DNA of 64,000 nucleotides from Tuctoria greenei (Eukaryota; Streptophyta; Magnoliopsida; Poales; Poaceae). The stretch spans positions 682,001 through 746,000 of the forward strand of contig JAYESD010000001.1 in the NCBI GenBank assembly GCA_036927565.1. The letters run 5' to 3'. Each line of letters begins with the position of its first letter. Within the stretch, counting starts at the first letter, position 1. The notes below the pieces were generated by a model. The model saw only the letters and a list, made by a program, of their open reading frames with translations, made no database searches and was not told the origin of the DNA. Made by a program: the position numbers and the translations under genes. This document shows, piece after piece, positions 21,541-35,501 of this stretch.

Positions 21541-24500
21541 ATGGCGTCGTCCTCGCTGGAGAAGCCCACGTCGAACGGCGTTCTGAGGAATGCGGCGGCC
21601 TTGCTCGACGAAATGCAGCTCATGGGAGAAACGCAGGGTGAGTGCATGCGCGGCGTTTCAGATACTGCTGCCGCGTCTTAAGTTACTGATGCGGACGGAA
21701 TTTTCGTCGCGTTTTTAGGCGTGATGCTAGTGTTTCCTGCTGTGCTGTGCTTCCACCAGGTTCCAAGAAGGTGGCGATCAACTCCGAGCTCTGGCACGCG
21801 TGTGCGGGGCCGCTGGTGTGCTTGCCGCAGCGGGGCAGCCTGGTGTACTACTTCCCTCAAGGGCACAGCGAGCAGGTCGTTCCAATAATGGATTCTGAAA
21901 TACTCCCTCCGTCCCTATGGACTTGTCGCTTTGTAGTTCAAAAATGAACTACAAAGCGACAAGTTCATGGAGACGGAGGGAGTATTCTGTTCCGGATAGG
22001 CTAAACTCGCGAAATAAGCTTGGAACACAGTCGATGCTGAAGCTCTTCTATCGCAGGTCACGGCTACCACTAGAAAGACTCTGAATTCTCGCGTCCCAAA
22101 CTACCCAAGCCTCTCGTCTCAGCTGCTGTGTCATGTCCATAACATCACTATGCATGTAAGTCAAGTGTGTATGAAATTCAGGTCGAATGTTTGGGTGGCT
22201 CATGTCTATCCCTTTATTATTAATGATGCGATGTTTGTCTTGCATAGGCTGACAAGGAGACTGATGAGATTTACGCCCAGATGACCCTTCAACCAGTGCA
22301 CTCGGTAAGTAAATACTACTAAATAGTGCTATTTCATTTGAGCAATTAAATAGTGTTATTCTAATCCATTTGATGTGAGCTCGGCTTCACAGTATGCATT
22401 TTTAAATATTTCATACGTAACATGTATGCACCAACTTTATTGAAGCTACAGCGGAGAAAATAACTATCAGATGGGAACAAATGGAAAATTTTAGGGTTGA
22501 TGGACCTTTATTCTTTACAAATTTATAGAACTTAACTCTAATTGTAGCCTCTATTCTTGCTGTCCATTTTAGGAGACTGATGTCTTCCCTATTCCAACCC
22601 TTGGTGCTTATACCAAAAGCAAGCATCCCACTGAATATTTCTGCAAAAATCTGACTGCAAGTGATACAAGTACACATGGTGGTTTCTCAGTCCCACGAAG
22701 GGCTGCAGAGAAGTTGTTTCCACAACTCGTATGAATTTTCTGTCCACATTCCGTTTATTCGGCTGATCATTTTGAACGCTTCAGCTCATATCTATGTTTT
22801 GAATCCTCAGGATTACTCAATGCAACCTCCTAACCAGGAGCTTATCGTTCGAGATTTGCATGATAACATGTGGACATTCCGTCACATTTATCGTGGTAGG
22901 GTCGAGCACTATTTGGCTTGGTTTTTTAACTCATGTATAAAAACTGCAGGCTATCTTGAGTCTCTATTTCTAAATTTTCCTTGGTTTCATGTCCCTTTCA
23001 GGGCAGCCAAAGAGACATCTTCTAACAACTGGATGGAGTCTTTTTGTTGGTGCAAAACGACTTAAAGCTGGGGACTCCGTCTTATTTATCAGGTATCATC
23101 TAACTAACAAGTCTAATTGTCACCGTAAGCAAAGGCATGGTGCTGTTAAGAAATTAATTTGTTGATATTCGATTTAGCTGTTCTAAATTGCATAGGTTCA
23201 TAATTACAGAGATAATTGTCTTTAATTGCTATAATTTCTAGGGTATACAAAATTTATTACCATATGACACTTTCCTTGATCTAGTTTTATTTTTCTCGTT
23301 TTAATGGATCAAGCACCAGGAGCACTGTTACTTGCCTTAGAAGTTGCTTATCGGTTGTACGTTTTTTATTCATGATTTTTTTATGTTTATGCTGCTGTAA
23401 GCCTCTAATTTTAAGTCATGACTGATCCCTACTAATGTTAGCCAATGATAAGATGAATGTGACTGTTCTATGCCACAACCACACCAAACTTAACTTGCCC
23501 TGTCTGAAACTAATTTGCCTGTTCTCAAATCTGTTACAAACGAGCCCACAACAGGTGACAAAAATTGTTTGTGCAGGGATGAGAAGTCACAGCTACTTGT
23601 GGGAGTTAGGCGGGCTATACGACAACAATCGGCTTTGTCATCATCTGTCCTGTCTACTGATAGTATGCACATAGGCGTTCTTGCTGCTGCAGCTCATGCG
23701 GCATCAAGCGGCGGTTCATTCACTATCTACTACAACCCTAGGTACATAATTTTATATAGTCACGTTGCTTGTTATTTGATATGTTTTTCTGGTAGGCTAT
23801 TTCACTTACACTTATATTCTTAAAATATCTTTAGGACAAGCCCCTCGCCGTTCGTGATTCCTCTGGCAAGGTACAATAGGGCCACATATATGCAACCATC
23901 AGTTGGAATGAGATTTGCTATGATGTTTGAGACAGAGGAGTCAAGCAAACGAAGGTTGGTCTTCTTGCTAAATTCCTTTTTATATGCACGTAGCATTTTC
24001 TTTATCATTGTCGTTGTTGGTTTATGCATGCAGCATTTTCCTTATTCTGATTCAATTATCTGAATTTTTATGCACTTAACTAGAATTAATGTCTAATAAT
24101 ATCAAAGGTGAATGAGGATGCCTTTTACTTTCAAAGTTGAAAATAATATAAAAAATATTTATCATCCTTAGCTATGCGGAAGTAAACTTAACCACATCAC
24201 AAATTCTCTGGAAATAGTAGTTCCGATTGAGTATTTCTCAAATATACAGCACAAATTTGAGACAGTAAAGGTATGCTTCACTATATGTCCTAAAAAAAGT
24301 TGTTCTATGTCGCAGATGCACAGGTACAATTGTGGGAATTAGTGACTACGATCCCATACGATGGCCGAACTCAAAATGGCGAAACTTGCAGGTTGAATGG
24401 GACGAACATGGGTATGGAGAAAGACCTGAACGAGTTAGTATATGGGATATTGAAACTCCGGAGAACTCTCTTGTGTTCTCTTCTTCTTCACTGAATTCAA

Positions 24501-26618
24501 AGCGCCAATGCCTTCCCAGTTACGGAGGTACTGCTCACTACCATTCTCTAGGTGTGGTAAGGTTCATATGGAAAGATGAAATAACCGGTTCTATTTTCTA
24601 TTTGCAGTTTCCGGTTTGCCAGTTGGATCTGCAAACATGTCATTAATTCCAAGGGCACAAGGAAATCCTTATGGTAACTTCCAACACATGCCAACGATTG
24701 GCTCAGAATTGGCTTTGATGCTTCTCAACCAATCTGGCCAGAACTTGGGGAATCCACTTAATTGTCACCAATCCTCATTTTCTAGCATTATTCAAAATGT
24801 TAAGCACAGTTATGCTCCTCCATCACCATTTGGTACTTCCATTGGTTCAATGAATCAAGAAGCCAGGCCCTCAAATGAAACCCAACAGCAGTTGAGTACT
24901 CCTAACATTCAGAGAGGTGAGCAAGAAAGCTACAAAGTTCAGTCAGGCATTGATTCAGTTCCGGTGCAGGAGTTAAATGTAGCAAGAGATCCAAGAAATG
25001 CTGATTCATATTCAAGTCAAAGTATTTTAGGTCAAAATTGTAAGGGTGAGCCTAGAAACAAAACTCGACGAAGCAAGAAGGGATCATCACGCAAAACCAT
25101 TTCAGATAAGTCAGAACTTTGTCCAGTCCCTTCTCAGATTTGTGATGACCAATTGAATGGTTCTGAAGCAAAAGTGGAAGCTGAAAAGGCTAATTCTGGA
25201 AATAATGATGATCCGTCTGGTATACTTACTAGAGGTAATTTTGCTGGAGACTTGCACGTTCAGCAGGTTGAACAAATGTCAGCCCCAAAGTTAGAATCAT
25301 CAAAAGCAGCTGATGGGGGGAAGTCAGAAGTCAGTTCATGTCCAAACCAAGGGCCTTTCTCGCAGTTCTTTGAAGGTCTGGATTGGATGACTCAGGGTTC
25401 CTATTACCAGGACTCCAATGTCATCCAATCAGTTAGTGCATCTGAGAACATTTATAATCCATCTGCAGATATGCCTTCCACGATCAATGGTGATACTATG
25501 GAGGCATTTCAAAACTCTTGCCTTTCAGACTGCTTTCCTAGTTCCATTCCTGACTTTATCAGCAGCCCAGAATTGAATTCACTAACATTCCTGTCACCTG
25601 AGATGCAACATTTGGACGTCCAACACGACGGAAGCAACTTGCCGAGCACATCCAACTCATATATACAAATGAGTTTCTCAGAGGAGAGTGGGAATCAGAG
25701 CGCGAGCTTAAGCGGCCTGCACATGGACGGTATCCATATAAGCGTGAACAACAGCTCATGCTCTCAACCGCTGGCTGCTGGGAGCTTTGATGCAGGGGTG
25801 TTCCCGAAGTTGCCATCCCAGGTCTTGCCTCTGCCGGAGATTCATGACAGTTCCATGGGGACACCATCTTGCAGTATGGATGCAGCCGAGTACAGCATCG
25901 ATCGAAGCATGAAGCCAATGAAACCGCCAGTGCGGACATATACAAAGGTACAATGCAAGGCTGTATAAAACATTTGTCAAATACTCTTGATACTTTTTTT
26001 AGAAACCGAAAATACTCTTGATACTGAACGTGACATGATTTATTTATTGCTTATGACATCTTGTAATCCACGATGATAGGTCCAGAAGGTAGGATCAGTT
26101 GGAAGATCCATCGATGTTACAAGGTTCAGAGATTACCATGAGTTGAGGTCAGCCATCGCCTGCATGTTTGGACTCCAGGGGAAACTGGAACACCCCGGCA
26201 GTTCAGACTGGAAGCTTGTCTATGTCGACTACGAAAACGACGTTCTTCTGGTGGGAGATGATCCATGGGAGTAAGCTCCAATTTCTCTTCATTGATTTCC
26301 TTCGAAATAATCTCTGGATTCATTCCTGAATGAGCTGTGCACATAGCTCATGGCATTAGTGTTTCTTTTTTGAAGAAAGTTTGTGGCATCAGTAACTCTG
26401 ACATTAGTGCAGATAGCTCGTGACATTGTGCTCTTTTTTGTTTGAAGAAAGTTCGTGAAATTAGTAACTCTGCTCGTTCTAATGTGCCTTGACCCTTTTG
26501 TTTTCTCAGGGAATTTATCAACTGTGTCAGATGCATCCGGATCCTATCTCCTTCGGAAGTACAGCAGATGAGCGAGAATGGCGTGCATGTCCTGAATGAC
26601 TGCATCCAAATAGCTTAG
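21541..26618 (+). CDS. ARF11: Auxin response factor, ARF5/MONOPTEROS type (rice ARF11)
   Basis: Inferred CDS join(21541..21637, 21760..21875, 22057..22155, 22248..22304, 22573..22728, 22811..22895, 23002..23092, 23577..23741, 23835..23954, 24316..24527, 24608..25947, 26080..26270, 26510..26618), 945 aa. Domains: B3 DNA-binding (about 146-250, FCKNLTASDTSTHGGFSVPR), ARF/auxin_resp region (about 270-360, with NSKWRNLQVEWDEHGYGERP), a long Ser/Gln-rich middle region, and a C-terminal PB1 domain (from about 855; conserved lysine, then YVDYENDVLLVGDDPWEEF) for pairing with Aux/IAA repressors. The start MASSSLEK...NAAALLDEMQLMGETQG is the one I remember for rice ARF11. It is a nuclear activator of auxin-responsive genes for embryo, vascular and flower patterning. 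Intron 2 carries an 80-bp palindromic MITE. Confidence 0.93.
21903..21982. mobile_element. Stowaway-like MITE in ARF intron 2
   Basis: An 80-bp near-perfect palindrome between TA dinucleotides: CTCCCTCCGTCCCTATGGAC ... core TTTGTAGTTCAAAAATGAAC ... ACGGAGGGAG. It lies within the 181-bp intron 21876-22056 and would form a long hairpin in the pre-mRNA. Confidence 0.9.
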
Positions 26619-26828
26619 TAAAGACTGCTGGTTCTGCGGCCTGCACAATGTACTTTAACAATGAGCGCAAGAAATTAATTGAGCCATACTTGTTCTGTAA
26701 TTAGTAAGAAATCGGCATTGAGTTCTCTGAATGTTTTATTTGTGTCATGGCATAAGAAACAGAGACATCTTGTGTGAAAATCAAGACAGATAGTGGCTCA
26801 TTCTCACCAAACTTGTAGTAGTATACTA

Positions 26829-26878
26829 CTCCCTCTGTCCCCATAAACTTGTCGCTTAGTTTATGGGGACGGAGGAAG
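26829..26878. mobile_element. Short (50-bp) Stowaway-like MITE between ARF and TLDc genes
   Basis: CTCCCTCTGTCCCCATAAAC with an inverted right arm, TA-flanked. The GTAGTTCAAAAATGAAC core is deleted, leaving a loop of about 8 bp. It lies about 215 bp upstream of the TLDc gene start codon. Confidence 0.8.
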
Positions 26879-27094
26879 TACTTGAGCAAAGCAGACCGAC
26901 GCGTCAGCGCTTGGGATCCTGCAACGTCCCGCCCTTGCCGCCACACGAAACGCCTCCCTCTTCTCTCTCTCTCCGCCCCCTCGGATCCCCAGGAGCCAGG
27001 AGGAGATCATCCACCTTTCCACCGCATCAATCTCCCTCCTCTCCACTCGGCCACTCCACCGCCGATTCGCCGCGCCAGCGACACCTCGCCGACC

Positions 27095-29835
27095 ATGGGC
27101 GCGTCGTCGTCCACCAGCAACCCGTCCCCTGAGGCGCGCGAGCAGCGGGAGCAGGAGTCGCTCGCCTCCGCCGCCCTCGCCCTCCCGCTGCTCCACGCCG
27201 CCCACTCCCGCTCCTCCAAAGCGCTGCCGGACGCCCTCTCCCCGCCGCGTGCCGCCTTCCGCCTGTCCGGATCCTCGCCGCCGCCGCCGCCCTACTTCGA
27301 CGCCGTCCTCGCGCGCCTCGGCCCCGCCATCGCCTCGCTCTTCTTCGGCCACGGCGACGGAGGCTCTGACTCCGACTCCGGGTGGGTGGGCTTCCTCAAC
27401 GGGTTCAACCGCTGCTGCGCGCGCGTGCCGGCGTCGCAGTCGCTCGCGGTGCTCCTCCGCGTGTACGCCGCGGCCTGCGCCGACGCCGGGGCGCCCTGCG
27501 GCGCGCGGTTCCAGCCCGATGACGGCGACGAGGGGAAGGTCGTGGGTGAGCTGGCGCAGGAGGAGATCGCCGTGTTGCTCTGGATGTGCTGGGTCATGGC
27601 GTGGAGCGATTCGGTCCCCAGGGTCGCCGCGGGTGACGGAAGTGAGAAATCGGAACCCGTGGTGGTGCTACTCCCGGACGTGTCGCACCTAGTGCTGTCG
27701 GCGCTCGTGTCGGCGGGTGCCGTCGCGGATGACGCGGGCATTTGGGCCTGGGAGCTTTCCGGCGGTGGGAAGGGCGTCAAGGTACAGGACTTCACGTCGT
27801 GGGTGCTATCCACCGCAGTGGGGCTCGGGAACTGCCTCTCACGGTATGTGCGGGAGAGGTTCAGATTGTTGGCGGCTGATCCTGTCGAGGTGAGCAAGTT
27901 ATATATCGCAGAATTAGTAGCTTATGGCAAACGTTGGTGAAATTTGTTCGGTATCAAACATTGACGTGACATTGCTATCACCCAGTTCCTTCAGTATACT
28001 TAAGTGTAAATTGGGGATCTTCACTGTTCTATGTGTACGTCTTGTCGTTTGAAAATATACTTAAGTTAATACTTAGAGCACCCTTGTCAGTGAAAATGGA
28101 GATATCCGTTGTTCTATTTTTACATCTTTCTGTTCAGATATGCTGTACAAGAGATTCGATGTTAGGCTTTCTAGAGGCAGGGATCATCAACGATGTGGCT
28201 TCAACTGAACGTATTATCTTGTTAACTAAATAGAGGTGTTTCTTTGTAGGAGAGCTCTGTTTCAACTGATAATACAACTTCTGATACTTCTGATGCTTAT
28301 CTATTAACACGTGGAAGAGCATGGGCAATCTCTCTGAGCCTTAGGAGCAACTTGAGTGAAAAGTTCTTGTCAGCTTCTGTTACTGGAATGGACACAGATG
28401 ACCTTCTTTATAGGTAACTTGTTGCCCTTGTGACATTCATTCTAAGGATTCTCAGTGTAAGCTATTTTTCTTGCACAGCATTGCAAACTGTTACTGATGT
28501 CAGTCTATTGTTTCTCCAAATACTATCATACTTTATCAATATAGTTGGTAAGGAGTAAGGACTGACATTGGCCCATCAAATCTTGTGTAGGTCATCAGTT
28601 CATGGAAAAGGGCTGAGCCGATTTTGGTTTTGTGTTGAGGGATACAATGGACCAATGCTGATTCTACTCTCAGCATTCTCTAATGACGGTGCTGGTACTG
28701 TTGATGCTGATCGAAGATGGGGCATTGGTGTATTAACCGAGGAGGGTTTTGAGAACAAAGATACTTTCTATGGTAGCTCTGGATTCCTGTGTGCTACAAA
28801 CCCAATATTCCGCATGCTCCAGCCATCTGGTATGACATATGCTCATCATTCTTTTTTTTATACCTTTTCCACCACAGCTGATAGTAGCTTACTTAACCTT
28901 GCAGGTAAGGAGAAGAACTTCATGTACTGCCATATCCATCCTCAGATAAGGGCGTACGAGGCAAAGCCAAAGCCTGTTGGCTTAGCATTTGGTGGAACAA
29001 TTGGAAATGAGAGGATCTTTTTAGATGAAGACTTCTCAAAAGTCATAGTTCGCCATCATGCTGTTGACAAAACTTACCAGCATGGTTCTCTCGTACCGAA
29101 TCAGGTTAAATTTTAGATTTAATGGTTATGATTGCTATATATCCCTCAACCCGTGCAATATTAGAATGAGTCTTGGGGATAATTTTTTGTTGCTGTACTT
29201 GTTTCCTAGGGATTCTTCACTTCTTTTGGATCTCAAAATAATGTTTTCAGTTTATCAAAAATGAAACAGAACTGCTTTTGAAAAGCCACTGATGTGCCAG
29301 AGGAGGCCATTGAATAGGGTAAATGAAAACTTCAAGTCAATTAGTTTGCTTCAACAGTTTTCTTAAGAAGAATTCACAAATCGTAAACTACGTCCTGTTA
29401 GTAGTTGGTGTGAATAAGCCATTGCCTTGCCCTATTTGTAAATAAAATTTGCGTTTTCATAACAAAAGTAGCTATGAGTCTCCAAGAAAGACACATATTA
29501 TGATCACTTTATTATTTGTATTGTAGGGTTATTTACCTGTGGAAGGTTCAATACTTGATGTTGAAGTATGGGGACTTGGTGGAGAAAAAACAAAACGGCA
29601 ACAGGATGTGTACAAGAAGAGGGAAAATATTTTCTCTGAGCAGCGAAGAAAGGTGATACTCGGAGCAAAGTTAAAAGAAAACAATTAAACCATTGTTCGA
29701 ACATCTGATCATAATCTTTCCCATTTGCTCATTCAGGTTGATCTCAAAACATTTGGCAACTGGGAAGACTCTCCAGAGAAAATGATGATGGATATGATAT
29801 CTGATCCGAACGCAGTTCGACGTGAAGAGCGCTGA
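27095..29835 (+). CDS. TLDc-domain protein
   Basis: Inferred CDS join(27095..27889, 28250..28413, 28591..28829, 28905..29104, 29527..29652, 29737..29835), 540 aa. The N terminus MGASSSTSN fits an N-myristoylation signal (G2, S6). Residues 1-265 are Ala/Pro-rich with a helical part (WVGFLNGFNRCC). The TLDc fold covers about residues 295-490: RFWFCVEGYNGPMLILLSAF, GVLTEEGFENKDTFYGSSGFL, GGTIGNERIFLDEDFS, and the usual end VEVWGLGG. TLDc proteins are linked to oxidative-stress protection and to V-ATPase regulation in other eukaryotes; the plant role is unknown to me. I chose the ATG at 27095 over the open frame reaching 26849 because that extension overlaps the MITE. Confidence 0.88.
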
Positions 29836-30778
29836 TCCAGTTTGTTTTGACGAACTCTCTGTACCGTTATGTGTACAGATGGGGACACGAAATGGATGAC
29901 AGGATGGCGAAACTCCGTGTACTCTTTAGAAATATATAAGTTCGTGCACATATGTGCCTGCCCATTTTGCTGGTCCACATATCATTAAGGTCATGTATTT
30001 AGCTGAAGCTTGTACAGAAAGTCATCATTCCCATAATAAAATTGAGGGTGTGTTTGGTATGTTTCCAGATTCTCAAAGAGGCATTTTAGATTTCGTTTCT
30101 CTGTTGAAACATTTCAAAAGTGAATCAGAATCACATCAACAATTGTTTGGCTATGTGACCCCCCTCTGTGAGAGTGTGAGTCATGAAATAGAGGGATGGT
30201 TATTGAATTAATCGATGTACCACCGAATGTGATTTTTTTTAGGCAACAATATCTACGTGAAAAGAAAACATACAAGTAACACTGAACTGGGCTGCCGTAG
30301 TGTTCCGGCCCATATAATCCATTGCAACCGAGTTAGCCCACGTGACCCACAACTTACCGTTTGTATCTGTCTTGTCTCTTTCTTCTTCTTCCTCATGCTG
30401 CTAAGCTTTCCCATCTGCCATGGCCAGGTGTCAAGAGCGTTTCCCATCATGAATCTTTCAGTTCTTAAGCAAGCAAGCAAATAATAATAAAAAAAAAACT
30501 CTTGAGCCAACCAAGATCATGATCATTGGATGCACGACATACTTATCTGGTACCGGTGCCTCCGGTGGTAACGTGTAACACGTATATTCTCCGTCATAGA
30601 TATAGTGAGATACAGTACTAGAGAGAGCGCGGCATTACCAGCCCCGTTTGCAAATCCTCTTTAGTTTTGCCCTATGGGTGGCTAGACCAGTTCTGCCCTT
30701 TTCAAAGGCAAAGGGGTATGCAACAGGTCGAAGGACAACAGCTCTGGGTTAATGCTCACTAGTGCGTCTCAGCATTAA

Positions 30779-30899
30779 CAAGCTCACTCTAAAGCATACT
30801 TTATACACTATTCTCCTTCTATTTTTATAGTACGTACTCTAAATTACACTACGAAACATTATATCTAATATGGTTTACAGTGTGCCACTGCGAACGGTC
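30779..30899. mobile_element. Tourist-like MITE (GACCATCCGC family), copy 1
   Basis: Flanked by TAA (30776-30778 and 30900-30902). The inside matches copy 2 (ACTCTAAAGCATAC, GTACTCTAAATTACACT). The left terminal repeat is diverged. Confidence 0.65.
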
Positions 30900-30948
30900 T
30901 AATGCAGAGAATCCTGATCTTCTAATAGAAGGAACACAAACACAGTTA

Positions 30949-31080
30949 GACCATCCGCACCAACGTACTCTAAAGCATACTCTATACACTATTCCCCTTC
31001 AGCTTTTACAGTGCGTACTCTAAATTACACTGCGAAACAGTGTATCCAGTATGCTTTACAGTATACCACTGCGGATGGTC
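30949..31080. mobile_element. Tourist-like MITE (GACCATCCGC family), copy 2
   Basis: Terminal inverted repeats GACCATCCGCACCA and CACTGCGGATGGTC, flanked by TTA on both sides. Separated from copy 1 by 49 bp and in the same orientation. Confidence 0.85.
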
Positions 31081-32171
31081 TTACACATACTACGAGCGAG
31101 GGTGACAAGACAGTATGTGAGAGAGGGAGAAAGAAATCCCGTCGAGTACTAGGCTGCTTGCCTGCCGTCTAGGTACCGAAAGTATGTAACCTGCTGCTGC
31201 AGCCTTGCAGGCCGGGCGGCGCTGTTCACTTCACAAACTTTGGTGCAACCAAACCAAACCACGGGATCAAGAACGCATACATGCACGCCTAGCTCATCGA
31301 CCAATCCAATCACCCGCTCCCAAATTATCTGCCCGGACACGAGAATTTTTGCCCCAGAATGCACGGACGCGACGCTCCATGCAATCCCCTAATTCCTTCC
31401 TTCCCGTTGCCTACCGATCCGCATGCAGCTTTTGGTGGTTTCAGCAGCATGCATATTCGCTCCAGGCCTTGTTTTCAGTTGCATCCATGGATCTGGATCC
31501 TATTCCCATGCATGCAAGCTTGAAGCAGCAGCAGCCTCAAAGTTTGTTGTATTGAAGTTGCTGCTGTTGTATCTACTCTTGCAGTATAGCTCTGGTCTTT
31601 CGATAAAATACTCTCAGTCTCAGGCGTATAGCTCGATCTGATGTGCAGGTGATCGATCCGGAAGAACTGCCGAACTGATGCATGCCCGGAGCTTCCGGTA
31701 CTGAATCCTTTTCAGTCTTCCGACGAAGATCATACGAGCTGATCAATCGAGGATAAATAAAGCCTGTCGTAGCTACGTACGCCGCTTAAAAAGCAGACGT
31801 ACGGCAAGACAAGAAATGATACGACACGCGCGGATTAAATAAATCGAGAGACGCATGCAACTGGCTGGCTTTACAATATATACTAATTGGGAGATCCTTC
31901 TACAGTTTTCAGTGTAACCTCGGGAAGGTGCACGTACTAGCTCATACATACAGTGGTACTAGTACGCCCCCGTCTCCGCTCGCCATGATTGGCTCTCTGA
32001 ACAAACACGATCGCGAGAACTCCTAGCAGCATGCATCCACACCGGTACTAGTAGTAGTAGGGATGATAGGGTTACCATAGCTTGATTTGATAGGTGCTTT
32101 TCTCTGCTTGTCTGCCCGTGGTGTTCATCGATTTGATCGCCAACTTGGTAATGAGGTTGGCAATTTTGGTA

Positions 32172-32428
32172 CTCCCTCCGTCCCATTCCAACTCTATTTC
32201 TGGAAACGGTCAAAGTCAAACTCACTTAAGTTTGACCAAGTTTATATAAAAATATATAAGTCTTTAAGATATAAAATAAATATGTTGTGAAAATATAATT
32301 CATGGTGAATTCAATAGTACTAATATGGTGTTACGAAAGATAATATTTTTTCGTGTAGATTTGGTCAAAACTAGATTAGTTTGACTTTGACCAATTCCAG
32401 AAATAGAGATGGGATGGGACGGAGGGAG
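32172..32428. mobile_element. Stowaway-like MITE, 257 bp
   Basis: TA-flanked; CTCCCTCCGTCCCATTCCAA at the left and GGGATGGGACGGAGGGAG at the right, with long complementary arms (CAACTCTATTTCTGGAA / TTCCAGAAATAGAG). Confidence 0.9.
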
Positions 32429-32500
32429 TACCCGTTTGTTCGACTTGTGAAAGACGGAAGGGTTTCGTTCGGATTTATGCAATGTTATGGAAAGGACATA

Positions 32501-32580
32501 TTCCTTCCGTTTTAAAAAGTTTTTCGTTTTCAACAAACTTTTTAAACTACGAAACGACAAATATTTTGATACGGAGAGAG
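32501..32580. mobile_element. Stowaway-like MITE, 80 bp
   Basis: TTCCTTCCGTTTTAAAAAGT ... TTTGATACGGAGAGAG between TA dinucleotides, 72 bp after the preceding MITE. Confidence 0.75.
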
Positions 32581-35379
32581 TATTTATTATTCTACATGTA
32601 GTAATGCTAGTCTTTTATTGCTAGTAGTAGTATTCCATTACAAGCTTCGCTTTAATCATGTTATCATATGCTTCACTACGTCATGTTTTGAACTCACTCA
32701 AGCCACGGTTGAAGGTTTGTCATTTGAAATTTACTGTACTGCTCTGCAACTTAAGCCGCAGCTGCCCCCATTGACGACGTCTTGGTCGGCGGCACTTCAT
32801 GATCACCGCATGCAAGAACTACAGAAGAACAAACAATGCATCTCCTGCAAACAGCCTTGAATTGGTCCATTCAATTCGGAGCCAAACGTACAAATGTTCG
32901 TTTCAAGTTGTGGGGCTTGTTGGGTTGCGCTGAAGGCATCATTATACAGTTTCCCTGACAGGCACCTCTGCACGTCTAAAAACCAGCATCTCAGAATTGG
33001 AAACTTCTCATATGATTATGGCTCATCTGCTGTGCTCCATGTTGCTTCTGCCAGCAGCGCTCCTGCTCCCCAGACTTTTTGATTCCTCATCTGATACTCT
33101 CTGTGTCTCACTCCTCTTATTATTATTGTAGTAGTGCCAGTGGCACGGGGGCCTTGAAGTGAAGTTTGTAACTTGCAGCTGGACTTGGATGCAATGTACT
33201 GTACCTCTCAGTGTTTGCTTACAGCAGTGAGTGTTCCATGCCTGCTTGTCTTCAGTCCAGCATTCTATGCGTGGCCACGGATGTTCTTCACTCTACTCCT
33301 CCTCCCCCTACATATCATACAAACAAAACCAGAAGCACTTGATGAACTAACTGAAGTTTACACATGCTCCTTTGCTGCACCACACAGACATTCATTGCAT
33401 TCTCTCTGTCTCTCCCTCTCTCTCCCTCTCCTCTCCTAGACCTAGAGCTGCTGCTGGCCGGACCTATAAGGAACAGACCCTGAATAACAAGGCCCTACGT
33501 TCTCTAGCTAGGGCCATATAGAGGTAGAGAAAGAAATGTGAGGACAGATACAGAGTAGTAGTTTTTCCAAAGAGCAATCATGCTCCTCTTTTCTCTGTCG
33601 TTGAGGCCGGAGAGCTGGGACGAGATCAAGTTACATCACTGAGAAGATATCACAAGCTAGGGGGGGCCGCCTGCACTGCGTTAATTTGTCCTGTCTCCTG
33701 TGTGAAGTGCAGTCACCTGCAATGCACTTGTCTCGCTAGTACTAGTATCAGCCACACCATATACTGTATTCTTGTTACGCTCGATCACGACATATTTTGA
33801 TCATGATGTCAAATAAAATGAGGACCATGACAACGAGATCTTTAATTTCTCTTGATTTGGGTCAGCTTGTCGTCTGCATGCTAATCTTGGGCGACGACAG
33901 GATGTTTCCTTATTCTGTAGAGCTGGTTATCCATGCCATCGTAGTGATGTGGTGATCGCTGTGATTTGCTTCTGCTCAAGAGAAATGCTACTATGGGGAT
34001 AGCTATCTGTTTTTTTATATAAAAAAATAATAGCCTGCTTGTTGCGAGGGTCGTTCTGGCGTGGTCCTGTGGCAGTACTATTGACGTGAATGATATCACT
34101 GTGCAAGGGCGGCTCATATACTGTGCCTACTTGACTAGGCCGGAATAGGTTTATTCTGTGCATGCAGTACTGGTGGAACGTCCAAATTTTTCATCCAAAA
34201 CTCGTTTTTGCATGCTCATTTACACGATTGATCATGTGTTCACACGAAGCTGTTTTGTTCCATCCGAAACGTATATGAATGTCGCATAAACATATAAATC
34301 TTATGAAAATTTTACTGCGTGAGAGCTTTTATTAGCACTATATACGCTCTTTGATAATTTTACAATCTCCATGTGGCAAACACATAAACCACGGACTTGC
34401 ACTTGTCATATATGGGACATTGTTAGATTTTGACTAGCACGAATTTGTTGTGCACGTGAGATTTTGGACAAACACGGTGAGTAATTCAAATTCCGAGAGT
34501 AGCAGGCCTTCAGACTTACTTTACTTCTATGATCATGATATACTCCCAAGTGTAATATATAGCGCATAAAATGAAAGAACAATCGGGATTCACAAATTAT
34601 TTAGGATGAATTTAAATTGCAATGAACAAGTAAGAAATTAAACTAGCGCGACGCGGCTGTGCATACGTTTCCAGCATTCCACCACCACACAACACAACCG
34701 CACGCACAGAAACTCTGGAGCTGTGGATCGTATCCCACAGCAGTGCACCCTACGCACGCATCGCATTGGAGAACCAACAAAGTGTGCGGCGCGCGGAATG
34801 TGGGATGCCTGCATATGCTATCGCCCACCGCGCGCGTACCTAGCTACTACTGTAGTTCATCTATCTGTCCATGAGGCAATCATGGCGGCCGGAGTTTCCT
34901 CATGTTCCCGAGGGACCATGCAGCTAGCTAATCTGATCCTCTCTGCTAACTTGATCATGTCGATCTCCCATCAATGTTGTGGTATGCCATGGCATGGCAT
35001 TTGCTCTAGCATGCAGCCGGAAGAGTGTCGTGCTACCCGAGCTAGGTTGAGGAGGAAGCAGTTGCCATATGGGGAGCCTGCCGTTCTACTACACCGTCTG
35101 CATAGTCCCCACATGCCGCTCTCCTCCTCCATCTCCTGTCTGTCTCCGCGAGTCCCGGCCCCCTCTCTCTTTCTCTAGCTACTTGTTCCCAGAGTCCCTT
35201 CGTTTGTCAACTTCACTTGTCCCTCTCCAAAAGATATGGCCATGATCCTCTCAGCTAGCTCCGACCTGTATCACCATGCAGCCATGCACTAGCAGCTTCA
35301 TTCTCCTAGCTAGCCTCCGTCCTACTCCTGCATGGTGCATTACGCTACTAGCTCCTCCTAGCCCCAGCTGCCACCTCCA

Positions 35380-35388
35380 TATATATTA
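35380..35388 (+). promoter_or_regulatory. Probable TATA box of WUSCHEL
   Basis: TATATATTA, about 122 bp before the ATG, followed by a CT-rich tract (TCTTCTTCTTATTGTTCTTC) that suits a grass transcription start. Confidence 0.45.
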
Positions 35389-35501
35389 CCCCTCACCACT
35401 CTTCTTCTTATTGTTCTTCTTCAGGCTCATCAGGCCAAATCCTTCCTCCTAGCTCCTTTCCAGAGATCACAAGTATACAGGCAAGCACAACAACAAGAGC
35501 A

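Larger units (their letters stand above)
29836..35501. other. MITE-rich spacer, upstream region of WUSCHEL
   Basis: No gene recognised. It holds two Tourist-like MITEs in tandem (30779-31080), a 257-bp and an 80-bp Stowaway-like MITE (32172-32428, 32501-32580) and a (CT)n run near 33407-33431. The last several hundred bases are CT-rich and contain many GCTAGC and CATGCA words, as is common in grass promoters. Confidence 0.5.

Noticed and set aside
26849..27094. Upstream extension of the TLDc protein frame
   Set aside because: It overlaps the 26829-26878 MITE. The ATG at 27095 gives the conserved MGxxxS N terminus.
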